Shown here piece after piece: positions 8,771-17,176 of a stretch of 64,000 bases of DNA. Each line of letters starts with the position of its first letter. The stretch's first letter is position 1. The position numbers and the translations under genes were made by a program. The notes under the pieces are model-generated. The model was not told the origin of the DNA and did not search any database. It was given only the letters and a program-made list of their open reading frames with translations. The stretch spans positions 14,139-78,138 of the forward strand of contig CAXUDB010000007.1 in the NCBI GenBank assembly GCA_964249755.1. Reading direction: 5' to 3'. Source of the DNA: Ilyomonas sp964249755 (GTDB taxonomy: Bacteria; Bacteroidota; Bacteroidia; Chitinophagales; Chitinophagaceae).

Positions 8771-10309
8771 ATGTTTAAGCAGCTTCGCAATGCTACTTTA
8801 TTACTGACAGCCATCGGCGCTTTGGCATCCTGCCATAAAAAGCCCGAAAAATCTACCGCTACCGGCTGGAATTACAACGATAAGCAACAGGGTGGTTTCT
8901 TTGTGGCTAAACCCAAAGATATCAAAACCGGTCCGGGTCTTGTGTTCGTACAGGGCGGCACCTTCACTATGGGTTCTACCCAGGAAGATGTAATGAGCGA
9001 CTGGAACAACGTGCCGCGCCGCGTTACCGTCAATTCGTTTTTTATAGATAAAAGCGAAGTGGCCAACGTACACTACCGCGAGTACATTCACTGGCTCGAA
9101 AATGTGTTTCAGGACAACCAGGCGGTAATAGATGGCGCTATGCCCGATACGCTTGCCTGGCGCAAAGAGCTTGCGTACAACGACGTGTACGTCGAATACT
9201 ACTTCCGTCATCCATCTTACAATTACTACCCGGTAGTTGGCGTTACCTGGCGGCAGGCACACGACTTTTGTATGTGGCGCACCGACCGTGTAAACGAAAT
9301 TGCATTGATTGACAAAGGCTACCAGAACAAAAACGTTTTAAAGACCGAATTGAATGGCGGCGGTCAGGATAACTTTAATACTAAGGCTTACCTGATGGGC
9401 GCTTACGAAGGTGTACCCGGCAAGCCAAAAAAGAACGAGCTGAAAGATGCCCAGGGTCGTCCGCGCACCAAGGTAGACTTCTCGGATGGCATTCTGTTCC
9501 CCGATTACCGCCTTCCAACAGAAGCTGAATGGGAATATGCAGCCCTTGGCTATGTGGATGCCAACCCGCAGAAACGCACCAGCGAAAAGAAACGTGGTGA
9601 AGAATTAATTGCCAACAAACAGGTATATGCCTGGCAGAATGAAGGTTTTGATAACCTGCGTTCTGCGCGTCATGGCTCCTGGCAGGGTTCGTTCCTTGCC
9701 AACTTCAAGCGAGGTAACGGCGACTACATGGGTACAGCCGGTGGTTTGAACGACCGTTCTGCCATTCCTGCTAATGTTACTTCTTTTTTTCCGAACGGTT
9801 TTGGTTTGTATAATATGAGTGGTAACGTAAACGAATGGGTTGCCGATGTATATCGTCCTACTACAGGCCAAGAAGAGGAAGACATGAACCCGTTCCGGGG
9901 TAATGTCTTTACCAAAGTAGATAAAAGCGGTGGCGAAGATGCTTCTGCCTGGTTAGACTCGATGGGTCGCATCAAGGAAGTACCGGAAGATGATTCTGCG
10001 CTGCACAACCGCCGCAATTACAACCGTGCATACGCTGTGAATGCACTGGATGGCGATTCGCTCAGCGGTGATTTTTACGACTACGGACACACGACGTTAA
10101 TCAACGACAAATCCCGCGTTTATAAAGGCGGAAGCTGGAATGATATGCCTTACTGGCTTAGCCCCGGCACACGTCGTTATATGCAGGAAGATCAAAGCAG
10201 CAGTGCCATTGGTTTCCGTTGTGCGATGACACACTATGGTGCGCCGGAAGGCACTTCTGCCAAGCAGAAAACGGGTAACTTCTTCCCGAAGAAAAGACAA
10301 AAGAGATAA
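8771..10309 (+). CDS. gldJ: Gliding motility / type IX secretion lipoprotein GldJ
   Basis: A 512-residue lipoprotein (lipobox ending in C21: GALASC) with a formylglycine-generating-enzyme-like fold. GldJ is needed for gliding and stabilises the GldK ring part of the type IX machinery. The start of the domain reads GLVFVQGGTFTMGS followed by DWNNVPRRVTVNSFFIDKSE, which fits GldJ rather than GldK. YRLPTEAEWEYAALG and the end IGFRCAM are standard sulfatase-modifying-factor blocks. The enzymatic role of the fold is presumed lost in this family. It has its own terminator and sits opposite porV. Confidence 0.88.
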   Translation: MFKQLRNATLLLTAIGALASCHKKPEKSTATGWNYNDKQQGGFFVAKPKDIKTGPGLVFVQGGTFTMGSTQEDVMSDWNNVPRRVTVNSFFIDKSEVANVHYREYIHWLENVFQDNQAVIDGAMPDTLAWRKELAYNDVYVEYYFRHPSYNYYPVVGVTWRQAHDFCMWRTDRVNEIALIDKGYQNKNVLKTELNGGGQDNFNTKAYLMGAYEGVPGKPKKNELKDAQGRPRTKVDFSDGILFPDYRLPTEAEWEYAALGYVDANPQKRTSEKKRGEELIANKQVYAWQNEGFDNLRSARHGSWQGSFLANFKRGNGDYMGTAGGLNDRSAIPANVTSFFPNGFGLYNMSGNVNEWVADVYRPTTGQEEEDMNPFRGNVFTKVDKSGGEDASAWLDSMGRIKEVPEDDSALHNRRNYNRAYAVNALDGDSLSGDFYDYGHTTLINDKSRVYKGGSWNDMPYWLSPGTRRYMQEDQSSSAIGFRCAMTHYGAPEGTSAKQKTGNFFPKKRQKR

Positions 10310-10332
10310 GGAAAAGGTAAATACAAAAAACA

Positions 10333-10364
10333 AAGCCATCTGTTACATAACAGGTGGCTTTTTT
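10333..10364 (+). terminator. Terminator after gldJ
   Basis: AAGCCATCTGTT pairs with AACAGGTGGCTT (12 bases, one G-T pair) around the loop ACAT, followed by a T-run. It lies 23 bases after the gldJ stop. Confidence 0.85.
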
Positions 10365-10567
10365 GATTTGACAGCATACAAATAGGAATGATCTGAGCCG
10401 GAGCAGATAAAATTTGGGGATGTTGATAAAGTCAATATAAAAAGTAGAATTACTTCAATTAAAATTCAATCTTACTTATTCAACATTCGTCATCATCCAA
10501 GTATAAATTCTTATTTTATCATCTCTATCCTGCAAATCCCATTCATCCCATCTATCCCAGTTCAGAT

Positions 10568-10575
10568 TATTTTTG
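10568..10575 (+). promoter_or_regulatory. Possible -7 box of nadC
   Basis: TATTTTTG fits TAnnTTTG exactly and ends 4 bases before the nadC ATG. If used, the mRNA would be leaderless or nearly so. No clear TTTG lies 17-23 bases upstream, so support is partial. Confidence 0.3.
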
Positions 10576-10579
10576 TTCT

Positions 10580-11443
10580 ATGAAAACGTACGAAGAGCGA
10601 TTAGAGCATTTGATAAAAGAAGCTTTGCAGGAAGACATCGGCACGGGTGATTACTCTACGCTCAGCGTCATTCCAAAGGAAAAACGGGGCAAAGCAATTT
10701 TAAAAATAAAGGGCGATGGAATATTGGCCGGCGTAGCGGTTGCACAAAAAATATTTGCGTTAATAGATGAGACATCTCAGTTTACCCAATATAAAAAAGA
10801 CGGCGATGAAGTGAAATACGGCGAGATAGCATTCGAAGTTTCCGCTTTCATACAAACCATTCTGCAATGCGAACGCCTGGTGCTCAATTGCATGCAGCGC
10901 ATGAGCGGCATTGCAACCCTTACCCGGCAATACGCCAACAAGCTGCATGGTTATCACACCCAAATTTTAGATACGCGTAAAACAACGCCCAACTTCCGCC
11001 TGCTCGAAAAAGAAGCCGTGCGCATTGGTGGCGGTGTCAATCACCGGTTTGGGTTATATGATATGATCATGCTGAAAGACAACCACATTGATTATTGCGG
11101 TGGGCTGCAGCCCGCCATAGACAAAGCTTTCAGCTATGTACAGGAAAATGAATTGAGCTTAAAAATAGAAGTAGAAACCAGAACCTTAGCCGATGTGAAA
11201 ACGGTATGTGCCATTGGCAAAGGAAAAGTGTTTCGCATCATGCTGGATAACTTTACGCCGGATGAAGTGAAAGAAGCCTTAGCCATTATCAACGGTGAAC
11301 TTGAAACTGAAGCCAGCGGCGGCATCAACTTAAACACGATTGAAGCTTTTGCACAAACCGGCGTCGACTACGTAAGCGTTGGCGGCTTAATTCATCAGGC
11401 ACAGAGCTTGGATTTAAGTTTGAAAGCAGAGCTTGATGGCTAA
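10580..11443 (+). CDS. nadC: Nicotinate-nucleotide pyrophosphorylase (carboxylating)
   Basis: Quinolinate phosphoribosyltransferase: quinolinate plus PRPP gives nicotinate mononucleotide, CO2 and pyrophosphate, in de novo NAD synthesis. At 287 residues it has the standard length. Active-site blocks are ILDTRKTTPNFRLLEKEAVR, IGGGVNHRFGLYDMIMLKDN, the KIEVE strand and EASGGINLNTI. The substrate-binding basic residues in TRKTTP and NHR are intact. It is a single gene; nadA and nadB are not nearby. Confidence 0.96.
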   Translation: MKTYEERLEHLIKEALQEDIGTGDYSTLSVIPKEKRGKAILKIKGDGILAGVAVAQKIFALIDETSQFTQYKKDGDEVKYGEIAFEVSAFIQTILQCERLVLNCMQRMSGIATLTRQYANKLHGYHTQILDTRKTTPNFRLLEKEAVRIGGGVNHRFGLYDMIMLKDNHIDYCGGLQPAIDKAFSYVQENELSLKIEVETRTLADVKTVCAIGKGKVFRIMLDNFTPDEVKEALAIINGELETEASGGINLNTIEAFAQTGVDYVSVGGLIHQAQSLDLSLKAELDG

Positions 11444-11514
11444 TTTTTGTTTCATGATATATGGATGGCTCATTTGTGCTTTTACTTTGCATTTGTGACA
11501 ATAAAAAGGAGAAA

Positions 11515-11859
11515 ATGAACAAGAAAAACAGGCCTGACAACCTCGGTTTTGTGTATAGTACCGACCCGAATTTTCAATATCAGCACAACGATGAGAAACC
11601 GGCAGCAACCTTAGCTCCAGCTCAGCAAAAGCTGCGCATTAAACTCGATACCAAACAACGCGCGGGCAAAGCGGTAACACTCGTTACAGGCTTCATGGGA
11701 ACAGAGGAAGATTTGCAGGACTTAGGTAAGAAACTGAAAAATATCTGTGGCACCGGCGGCAGCGCAAAAGACGCGGAAATGATTATTCAGGGCGACCAGC
11801 GGGACAAAGTACTGCAATGGATGATAAAGAATGGCTATACGCAAACGAAGAAGATCTAA
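11515..11859 (+). CDS. SUI1/YciH-type translation factor
   Basis: A 114-residue protein of the SUI1 (eIF1-like) family, whose bacterial members influence start-codon selection on the 30S subunit. The C-terminal 80 residues carry the fold: KLRIKLDTKQRAGKAVTLVT, then LGKKLKNICGTGGSAKD, then IIQGDQRDKVLQWMIKNGY. Start ATG at 11515 is preferred over the frame's earlier ATG at 11461, because AAAAGGAGAAA precedes it and the extra 18 residues are unlike the family. A long inverted repeat begins two bases after the stop. Confidence 0.88.
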   Translation: MNKKNRPDNLGFVYSTDPNFQYQHNDEKPAATLAPAQQKLRIKLDTKQRAGKAVTLVTGFMGTEEDLQDLGKKLKNICGTGGSAKDAEMIIQGDQRDKVLQWMIKNGYTQTKKI

Positions 11860-11861
11860 TT

Positions 11862-12019
11862 GATGTACGATGTTAGATGTGTGATGTACGATGTATTGGA
11901 TGTCGGTAGTCGGAACCTATTCAAGCGGAAGGTAAGCCTTATCAGCTTTTAGTTATTACACAAATGCAATCTCATTGCACCCAAACACATTGTACATCAC
12001 ACATCTAACATCGTACATC
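11862..12019. repeat. 28-bp perfect inverted repeat (catcgtacat type)
   Basis: The arm at 11862-11889 (GATGTACGATGTTAGATGTG and onward) is the exact reverse complement of 11992-12019. The spacer is 102 bases. An 18-base part, ACATCTAACATCGTACAT (12001-12018), recurs exactly at 51513-51530. It belongs to a dispersed intergenic repeat, and here it separates the SUI1 gene from the PfkB gene. Confidence 0.8.
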
Positions 12020-12030
12020 GAATCGCAGCC

Positions 12031-12038
12031 TATATTTG
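12031..12038 (+). promoter_or_regulatory. -7 box of the PfkB kinase gene
   Basis: TATATTTG matches TAnnTTTG exactly and lies 20 bases before the ATG at 12059. No good -33 TTTG is visible; the repeat arm occupies that position. Confidence 0.45.
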
Positions 12039-12058
12039 CGGCTTATCAAAACAAAATC

Positions 12059-12982
12059 ATGTCAGTAATTATAGTGGGCACCATGGCGTTCGATGCCATT
12101 GAAACGCCGTTTGGAAAAACAGATAAAATCATCGGCGGCTCTGCCTCGTATGCGGCTTATGCGGCGGCTCATTTTGTAACACCTGTGCAGCAGATTTCTA
12201 TCGTAGGCAACGATTTTCCGCAAGCGGAATTTGATGATCTGAAAGCCCGCGGTGTGCAGTTGGAGGGCGTGGAAGTAATAAAAGACAAGCCTTCTTTTTT
12301 CTGGAGTGGCCGTTATCATCTCGACATGAACACGCGCGATACGCTGGTTACCGATTTGAACGTGTTGATGGACTTTAATCCTATTATTCCCGACAGCTAC
12401 CAGGGCGCTGAATTTGTGATGCTGGGCAACCTGATGCCGAAGATCCAAAAAAGTGTGATAGAACAACTGACTACAAAGCCAAAGCTGATTGTACTGGACA
12501 CCATGAACTTCTGGATGGACAGTGCTTTAGACGATTTGAAAGAAGTGCTGACGATGGTAGATCTGCTGATGGTAAACGACAGCGAAGCGCGGCAACTGAC
12601 CGGCGAGTTTTCGATGGTGAAAGCGGCGCGAAAAATATTAGAGATGGGACCCAAATATCTCATCATAAAAAAAGGCGAGCATGGCGCTTTATTGTTTCAT
12701 GGCGATAAGGTCTTCTTTGCGCCGGCTTTGCCGCTGGAAGATGTGTTTGACCCAACGGGCGCGGGCGATACGTTTGCCGGAGGCTTCATCGGTCATCTTG
12801 CCAAAACGCGGGACATCTCGTTCGAGAATATGAAAACCGCCATCATTGTCGGCTCGGCCATGGCCAGTTTTTGTGTTGAAAAATTTGGTACCGAACGGTT
12901 AAAAGAAATTACCAAAGCAGATATTGCCGAACGCATGGAAACCTTTGTGCAACTGGTGAATTTTGATATTTCATTGGTCTAG
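12059..12982 (+). CDS. PfkB family carbohydrate kinase
   Basis: A 307-residue sugar or nucleoside kinase of the ribokinase superfamily. The C-terminal signature DPTGAGDTFAGGFIGH holds the catalytic Asp and the anion hole. The substrate side begins GTMAFDAIETPFGKTDKIIG with GGSASYAA. The substrate cannot be named: the N-terminal part differs from ribokinase, fructokinase and adenosine kinase. Start ATG 12059 follows a good -7 box; the longer frame beginning at 11975 would run through the inverted repeat and the promoter. It is monocistronic. Confidence 0.88.
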   Translation: MSVIIVGTMAFDAIETPFGKTDKIIGGSASYAAYAAAHFVTPVQQISIVGNDFPQAEFDDLKARGVQLEGVEVIKDKPSFFWSGRYHLDMNTRDTLVTDLNVLMDFNPIIPDSYQGAEFVMLGNLMPKIQKSVIEQLTTKPKLIVLDTMNFWMDSALDDLKEVLTMVDLLMVNDSEARQLTGEFSMVKAARKILEMGPKYLIIKKGEHGALLFHGDKVFFAPALPLEDVFDPTGAGDTFAGGFIGHLAKTRDISFENMKTAIIVGSAMASFCVEKFGTERLKEITKADIAERMETFVQLVNFDISLV

Positions 12983-12988
12983 TTTTTC

Positions 12989-13071
12989 ACCGCAGAGCAC
13001 ACGAGTTATGAGAGATCTTGCAGAGAAGATGCAACTCTGCGTAAACTCTTTTTTCTCTACTTCTCTGCGGT
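12989..13071. repeat. CCGCAGAG inverted repeat, convergent gap
   Basis: ACCGCAGAG at 12989-12997 pairs with CTCTGCGGT at 13063-13071. Inside lie more gcagag/ctctgc pieces. It fills the gap between two convergent genes and may act as a terminator. The same arms recur at 18868-18983, and a half copy at 22267. Confidence 0.7.
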
Positions 13072-13079
13072 CAAGATAA

Positions 13080-14585
13080 TTATTTAAGGTATTTCCCCAC
13101 TACCGGTAATTGCTGAAATTCTTTCTTTTCAATGCGGGTAATAAACCACAGGTAAGACAAGGTAAGCGCCGTTGCTACGGCTAAACTATAGGTGGTATTG
13201 CTCCAAAACGAAGTCAATGCCCAATGCACAAAAAACAACAGCACCACAATAATGAGATACGCTGATAATTTCTTCCATGCATAGGGCACGCGGTAATGCT
13301 TTTGCCCCCAGATAAAGCTTACCACCATCATAGTGAAGTAGCATAAAAACGTAGCCCAGGCGCAGGCAACATAGCTGTATTTCGGAATAAAAATCCAGTT
13401 AATAAGGAATGTGATAATTACACCAATCAAGGTAATAATACCACCGGCAAACGTCTTATTGGTGATTTTATACCAGATGCTTAAGTTGTAATAAATGCCA
13501 AGGCTCATATTTGCCAGAAGCAGTACCGGCACCACTTTCAAGCCATCCCAATAGCGCGGTGAAATAAAGAACTTCCATACCGGGATATACAAACTCACCA
13601 CGAGGAACATCAGGGTGATTACCAGCACAAAAAGCTTCATCACGCGGGCATATACCTGCGGCGCATCTTTGCCGCCTGCCTGCTTAAAAAAGAAAGGTTC
13701 AGCGCCCATGCGGAAGGCTTGTATAAATAAAGTGATCAGAAGAGAAAGCTTATAACAGGCGTTGTAAATACCGCGTTGGTCATCTGCAAAATTATTGGCG
13801 TGTGGCAGCCACCAGCCCAGCATTAACCGGTCGAAAGTTTCGTTTACCATGCCACCCAAACCCGCTACCAGCATAGGAAGCGCGTAAACCATCATCTGTT
13901 TCCACAAAAGAAAAGAGAAGCGAAAATCGGAAGGGATCAGCCATTTGAGTAGTAGCAATAAGGTAAAGGCAGACTGCACAATATTCGCAATCAACACATA
14001 CGTAATCGGGTTCACATCGGGGCGATAAATCATCACAATCCAGGAGTTGCCACCGGTTTGTTTATACAGGTAAGGGCAATACATCACAAAAAAAGCGGTG
14101 AGCCCGACATAGATGAAAATGCCTGCTACTTTTATCAGCGCAAACAGCTTTGGATGTCCTTCATTGCGAAGCCTTGCAAACGGGATAGTGCTGAAAGAAT
14201 CTAAAGTAATAATAATAAGGCTTAACTGAATGAGCAAAGGGAAGCCTTGCAATGTAGTAACCTCAACCAGGAAGCCCTGGTTGAACCACAACAACAGCGA
14301 AAACAAAATGGTGCTCCCCAGCAAACTGATGGAAGCCGTTGCGTTCACCAACGTCTTTTTTTCCTTGTCTTGTATAAACCGGAAATAAGTGGTTTCCATG
14401 CCGTAAGTAAACAACACATTCATCAGCGGCATAATGGAATACACCGCGCCCATGCGACCAAAATCGGCCACCGAAACAATCGCTGAATAGGTAAGAATTG
14501 GTGTAATTAAATAATTGACAAACCGCGCCGCAATGCTGCTTACGCCATACCAAACCGTTTGCCCTACTAGGCTTTTTATACTCAA
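13080..14585 (-). CDS. Polysaccharide flippase, Wzx/MATE-like
   Basis: A 501-residue inner-membrane protein with about 12-14 hydrophobic segments. It begins IKSLVGQTVWYGVSSIAARF, the usual start of O-antigen/lipid-linked oligosaccharide flippases of the polysaccharide biosynthesis family. It would move lipid-linked glycans across the membrane. No glycosyltransferase genes are adjacent, so the substrate is unknown. The stop lies in a CCGCAGAG repeat. An A+T-rich inverted repeat lies between it and the gene upstream on the same strand. Confidence 0.85.
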   Translation of the reverse strand: MSIKSLVGQTVWYGVSSIAARFVNYLITPILTYSAIVSVADFGRMGAVYSIMPLMNVLFTYGMETTYFRFIQDKEKKTLVNATASISLLGSTILFSLLLWFNQGFLVEVTTLQGFPLLIQLSLIIITLDSFSTIPFARLRNEGHPKLFALIKVAGIFIYVGLTAFFVMYCPYLYKQTGGNSWIVMIYRPDVNPITYVLIANIVQSAFTLLLLLKWLIPSDFRFSFLLWKQMMVYALPMLVAGLGGMVNETFDRLMLGWWLPHANNFADDQRGIYNACYKLSLLITLFIQAFRMGAEPFFFKQAGGKDAPQVYARVMKLFVLVITLMFLVVSLYIPVWKFFISPRYWDGLKVVPVLLLANMSLGIYYNLSIWYKITNKTFAGGIITLIGVIITFLINWIFIPKYSYVACAWATFLCYFTMMVVSFIWGQKHYRVPYAWKKLSAYLIIVVLLFFVHWALTSFWSNTTYSLAVATALTLSYLWFITRIEKKEFQQLPVVGKYLK

Positions 14586-14591
14586 AGAAAA

Positions 14592-14680
14592 AATTATGAA
14601 TTATGGATTATAAATTATGAATTAAGTAAGCTGGACTATTGTTATCATCCATAATTCCTAATTCATAACTCATAATTAAA
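14592..14680. repeat. A+T-rich inverted repeat (aattatgaatt type)
   Basis: AATTATGAATTATGGAT-like bases at 14592-14625 face an inverted version, ATCCATAATTCCTAATTCAT and onward, at 14646-14680. It lies between two minus-strand genes. Such repeats are common in intergenic DNA of Bacteroidota. Confidence 0.6.
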
Positions 14681-15475
14681 TTAATATCCGTCGCCGTCAA
14701 TCATGTTGCCTAAGGTGCCAAGGATGCTGCCTTCTTCCTTGCGCTGTGTGGTGCCATAGCTCAGTATACGCGATGCCAACCGGCTTACCGGCAATGTTTG
14801 TATCCACACTGTTCCCGGCCCGCGCAGTGTAGCAAAAAATAAACCTTCGCCGCCAAAAATGGAGTTTTTAATGCCACCGATAAATTCGATGTTATAATCA
14901 ATGCCCGCCGTAAAACCCACTAAGCAACCGGTATCTATTTTCAATAGTTCACCGGGCTGCAATTGTTTCGCAAACACATGACCGCCCGCGTGCATAAATG
15001 CCATGCCATCGCCCTGCAGTTTTTCCATGATAAAACCTTCTCCGCCAAACAAGCCCGTGCCCAATTTCCGCTGAAAGGCAATGCTGATACTAACGCCTTT
15101 TGCAGCACATAAAAACGCATCTTTCTGGCAGATAATCGTGCCGCCCAATTCTGCCAGGTTCAGAGATATTATTTTGCCCGGATAAGGCGAAGCAAAGCTC
15201 ACATGCTTCTTGCCATAACCCACATTGGTGAAGGCTGTCATAAACAAACTTTCGCCAACCAGCATGCGCTTGCTGGCATTCAGCAGCTTATTAAAAATGC
15301 CTCCGCTTTGTTGCCCGCTGCCATCGCCGAAAATGGTCTGCATTTGTATGCCATCGTCCATCATCAGGAAAGCGCCGCTTTCGGCAACCGCTGTTTCCTG
15401 CGGGTCAAGTTCTATCTCTACATACTGCATCTCCTCGCCGAAAATGCGATAGTCAATTTCATGGTTGTTTGTCAT
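14681..15475 (-). CDS. AIM24 / TIGR00266 family protein
   Basis: A 264-residue protein of the AIM24 family, whose fold resembles the trp RNA-binding attenuation protein. Its biochemical role in bacteria is not established. The sequence is rich in glycine and beta strands, with the family blocks ESLFMTAFTNVGYGKKHVSF, GTGLFGGEGFIMEKLQGDG and FATLRGPGTVWIQTLPVSRL. No signal peptide or membrane segment is visible. It ends NMIDGDGY after a linker. It is separated from the flippase by a repeat, so functional linkage is unlikely. Confidence 0.88.
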   Translation of the reverse strand: MTNNHEIDYRIFGEEMQYVEIELDPQETAVAESGAFLMMDDGIQMQTIFGDGSGQQSGGIFNKLLNASKRMLVGESLFMTAFTNVGYGKKHVSFASPYPGKIISLNLAELGGTIICQKDAFLCAAKGVSISIAFQRKLGTGLFGGEGFIMEKLQGDGMAFMHAGGHVFAKQLQPGELLKIDTGCLVGFTAGIDYNIEFIGGIKNSIFGGEGLFFATLRGPGTVWIQTLPVSRLASRILSYGTTQRKEEGSILGTLGNMIDGDGY

Positions 15476-15615
15476 TTGTTACCGGCTTTGTATATGGTTT
15501 TATAAAGAAAAGAAAACAAAATGTAAAGCGTTTTGTTGTAGCACAGCGTTTGATTAAACCGAACGAATGGGATGGCATCTGATGCCATTATTGTTCAACA
15601 ACAAAAATAGTTTTT

Positions 15616-15918
15616 ATGAAACAACTTATTGTTAAATGCGCATTGATAATTGTGCTGGCGCTGGGCTTCGCTCATGCCTCGCAGGCACAGCGCATATACG
15701 TTACGGTGCAGCCGCAGGCAAGAGTGATAGCCCGACCTGTAGCGCCGCGTCCTAACTATATTTGGGTAGATGGCGAATGGGTGCGCCATGGCAGAAACTA
15801 TGTGTACCGCGAAGGCTATTGGATAGCGCCACGCGCCGGCAGGGTATGGGTTCCCGGTCATTGGGTGAGAGAACGTCGCGGCTGGTACTGGGCACCCGGC
15901 TATTGGCGCAGAGCTTAA
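15616..15918 (+). CDS. Exported YXWGXW-repeat protein
   Basis: A 100-residue protein with a signal peptide (about residues 1-24, ending ASQA). It has four W/Y-x-x-G-x-W units: WVDGEW, YREGYW, WVPGHW and WAPGYW. This is the YXWGXW repeat family, small envelope proteins of unknown function. It is very basic and aromatic. It stands alone with 140 bases before and 230 after it, so it should have its own promoter. Confidence 0.85.
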   Translation: MKQLIVKCALIIVLALGFAHASQAQRIYVTVQPQARVIARPVAPRPNYIWVDGEWVRHGRNYVYREGYWIAPRAGRVWVPGHWVRERRGWYWAPGYWRRA

Positions 15919-16149
15919 GTTATTTTCAGCCCTTTCCCTTAGTTTTATTTCTTCCTTAAACGACAAAATATTTTGCCGGAATACTTCATTCACCTTTAGT
16001 AAAAATTAAAAAAAGGCTTGTTTTAAACAGCAGATTAAAATCTGATTAAAAAAGCCTTATATCTCGCTTAAAATCTGTTTGGCTCTTGTTTGTGTTCGCG
16101 ATGTCTGTGTAATTTACACTCATTCCAAACAAACAAAAGAGTCCAAATC

Positions 16150-16308
16150 ATGAAAATCTACATCGTACTTGCCGCAGTTGTGTCGGTTATTTTATTTGTG
16201 CTGCACTGGGTAGCCACACGTGTTTTAAACATTACGCTGAAGCCATTTGTAAACATGATGATGCGTTTTTGCATGCCCACTTTTTTCCAGCGTTTTTTAA
16301 TGCAGTAA
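16150..16308 (+). CDS. Small membrane protein
   Basis: A 52-residue frame starting ATG 16150 (MKIYIVLAAVVSVILFVLHW), with a single N-terminal hydrophobic helix and a basic, Met- and Phe-rich tail (MMMRFCMPTFFQRFLMQ). The frame opens earlier at 16090, but that part is not protein-like. AAAAGAGTCCAAATC precedes the ATG. A clear terminator 100 bases downstream supports a real transcript. No family is recognised. Confidence 0.5.
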   Translation: MKIYIVLAAVVSVILFVLHWVATRVLNITLKPFVNMMMRFCMPTFFQRFLMQ

Positions 16309-16410
16309 CACCAACAAAGAAATTGATCCAATAGCCTGTGGAAAAAGTCAAATATTAGTTTGACAAAACGAAGAGGGTTAAGAATCTATAGCACTTGTAA
16401 TAATAAGAGT

Positions 16411-16446
16411 AAACGCCTGTTGATGGATAATCAACAGGCGTTTTTG
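16411..16446 (+). terminator. Rho-independent terminator
   Basis: AAACGCCTGTTGA at 16411-16423 pairs perfectly with TCAACAGGCGTTT at 16431-16443 around a 7-base loop, followed by more T. It ends the small membrane protein transcript. Confidence 0.85.
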
Positions 16447-16528
16447 TTTTCACTGAATAAATTATAGCCACTGGAAATTATACCTCTTCTCTTATGGCTT
16501 GCCGTTTGTTTGACACATAGAAAAAATT

Positions 16529-17098
16529 ATGAAACGCACATTCTCAATGGTCTGCCTCGCTGCATTTGTTGTGCTTATGCAAGCCTGCGGAGGCAATAGT
16601 TTAAATAGTAAAAAAGAAGATAGTGTGGATAGTGCACGTGCACAAAATGAAAGTATGCCGCATACCAATACCAATGCGTCAGATTTTTTGACCAAAGCGG
16701 CAAGCGGCGGTATGCTTGAAGTACAGGCCGGGCAGATGGCGCAGCAGCGGGGCGTAAATCAGCGCGTAAAAGATTTTGGTTTGATGATGATCCACGACCA
16801 CACCAAAGGCAATGAAGAATTAAAAGCATTGGCAGCAGGAAAAGGTATTACCATTCCGCAAACCTTATCCAACGATCATCAGAAGCACCTGGATGAATTG
16901 AGCAAACAGAAAGGCAATGATTTCGACAAGGCTTATATTGACCTGATGGAAAGCGACCACAAAGGCGACATTGAAGAATACACTGATGCGAGCGAAAAAA
17001 TAACCGATCCTGCAGTGAAACTCTTTGCCAAAAATACTCTTCCTATGCTGCTGATGCATCTGGATTCAGTAAAGGCAGTTAAAGAAAGTCTGAAGTAG
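16529..17098 (+). CDS. DUF4142 domain lipoprotein
   Basis: A 189-residue exported protein. The signal peptide has a lipobox-like end, LMQACGG, so it is probably lipidated at C20. From about residue 50 it is a four-helix, ferritin-like DUF4142 domain: FLTKAASGGMLEVQAGQMA, then FGLMMIHDHTKGNEELKAL, then FDKAYIDLMESDHKGDIEEY. His and Glu residues suit metal or radical chemistry, but the function is unknown. Its perfect 21-base bidirectional terminator is shared with the convergent kbl. Confidence 0.88.
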   Translation: MKRTFSMVCLAAFVVLMQACGGNSLNSKKEDSVDSARAQNESMPHTNTNASDFLTKAASGGMLEVQAGQMAQQRGVNQRVKDFGLMMIHDHTKGNEELKALAAGKGITIPQTLSNDHQKHLDELSKQKGNDFDKAYIDLMESDHKGDIEEYTDASEKITDPAVKLFAKNTLPMLLMHLDSVKAVKESLK

Positions 17099-17110
17099 AT
17101 AATAAGTTGT

Positions 17111-17160
17111 TCAAATAAAAAGTTCCGAAGCGTAGTAAAGCTTCGGAACTTTTTATTTGA
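17111..17160. terminator. Bidirectional terminator, 21-bp perfect stem
   Basis: The arms at 17111-17131 and 17140-17160 are exact reverse complements with an 8-base loop. The G+C core AGTTCCGAAGC is flanked by A-runs on one side and T-runs on the other. It serves both the DUF4142 gene and convergent kbl. Confidence 0.92.
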
Positions 17161-17176
17161 GTAAACAAATGCTTCT

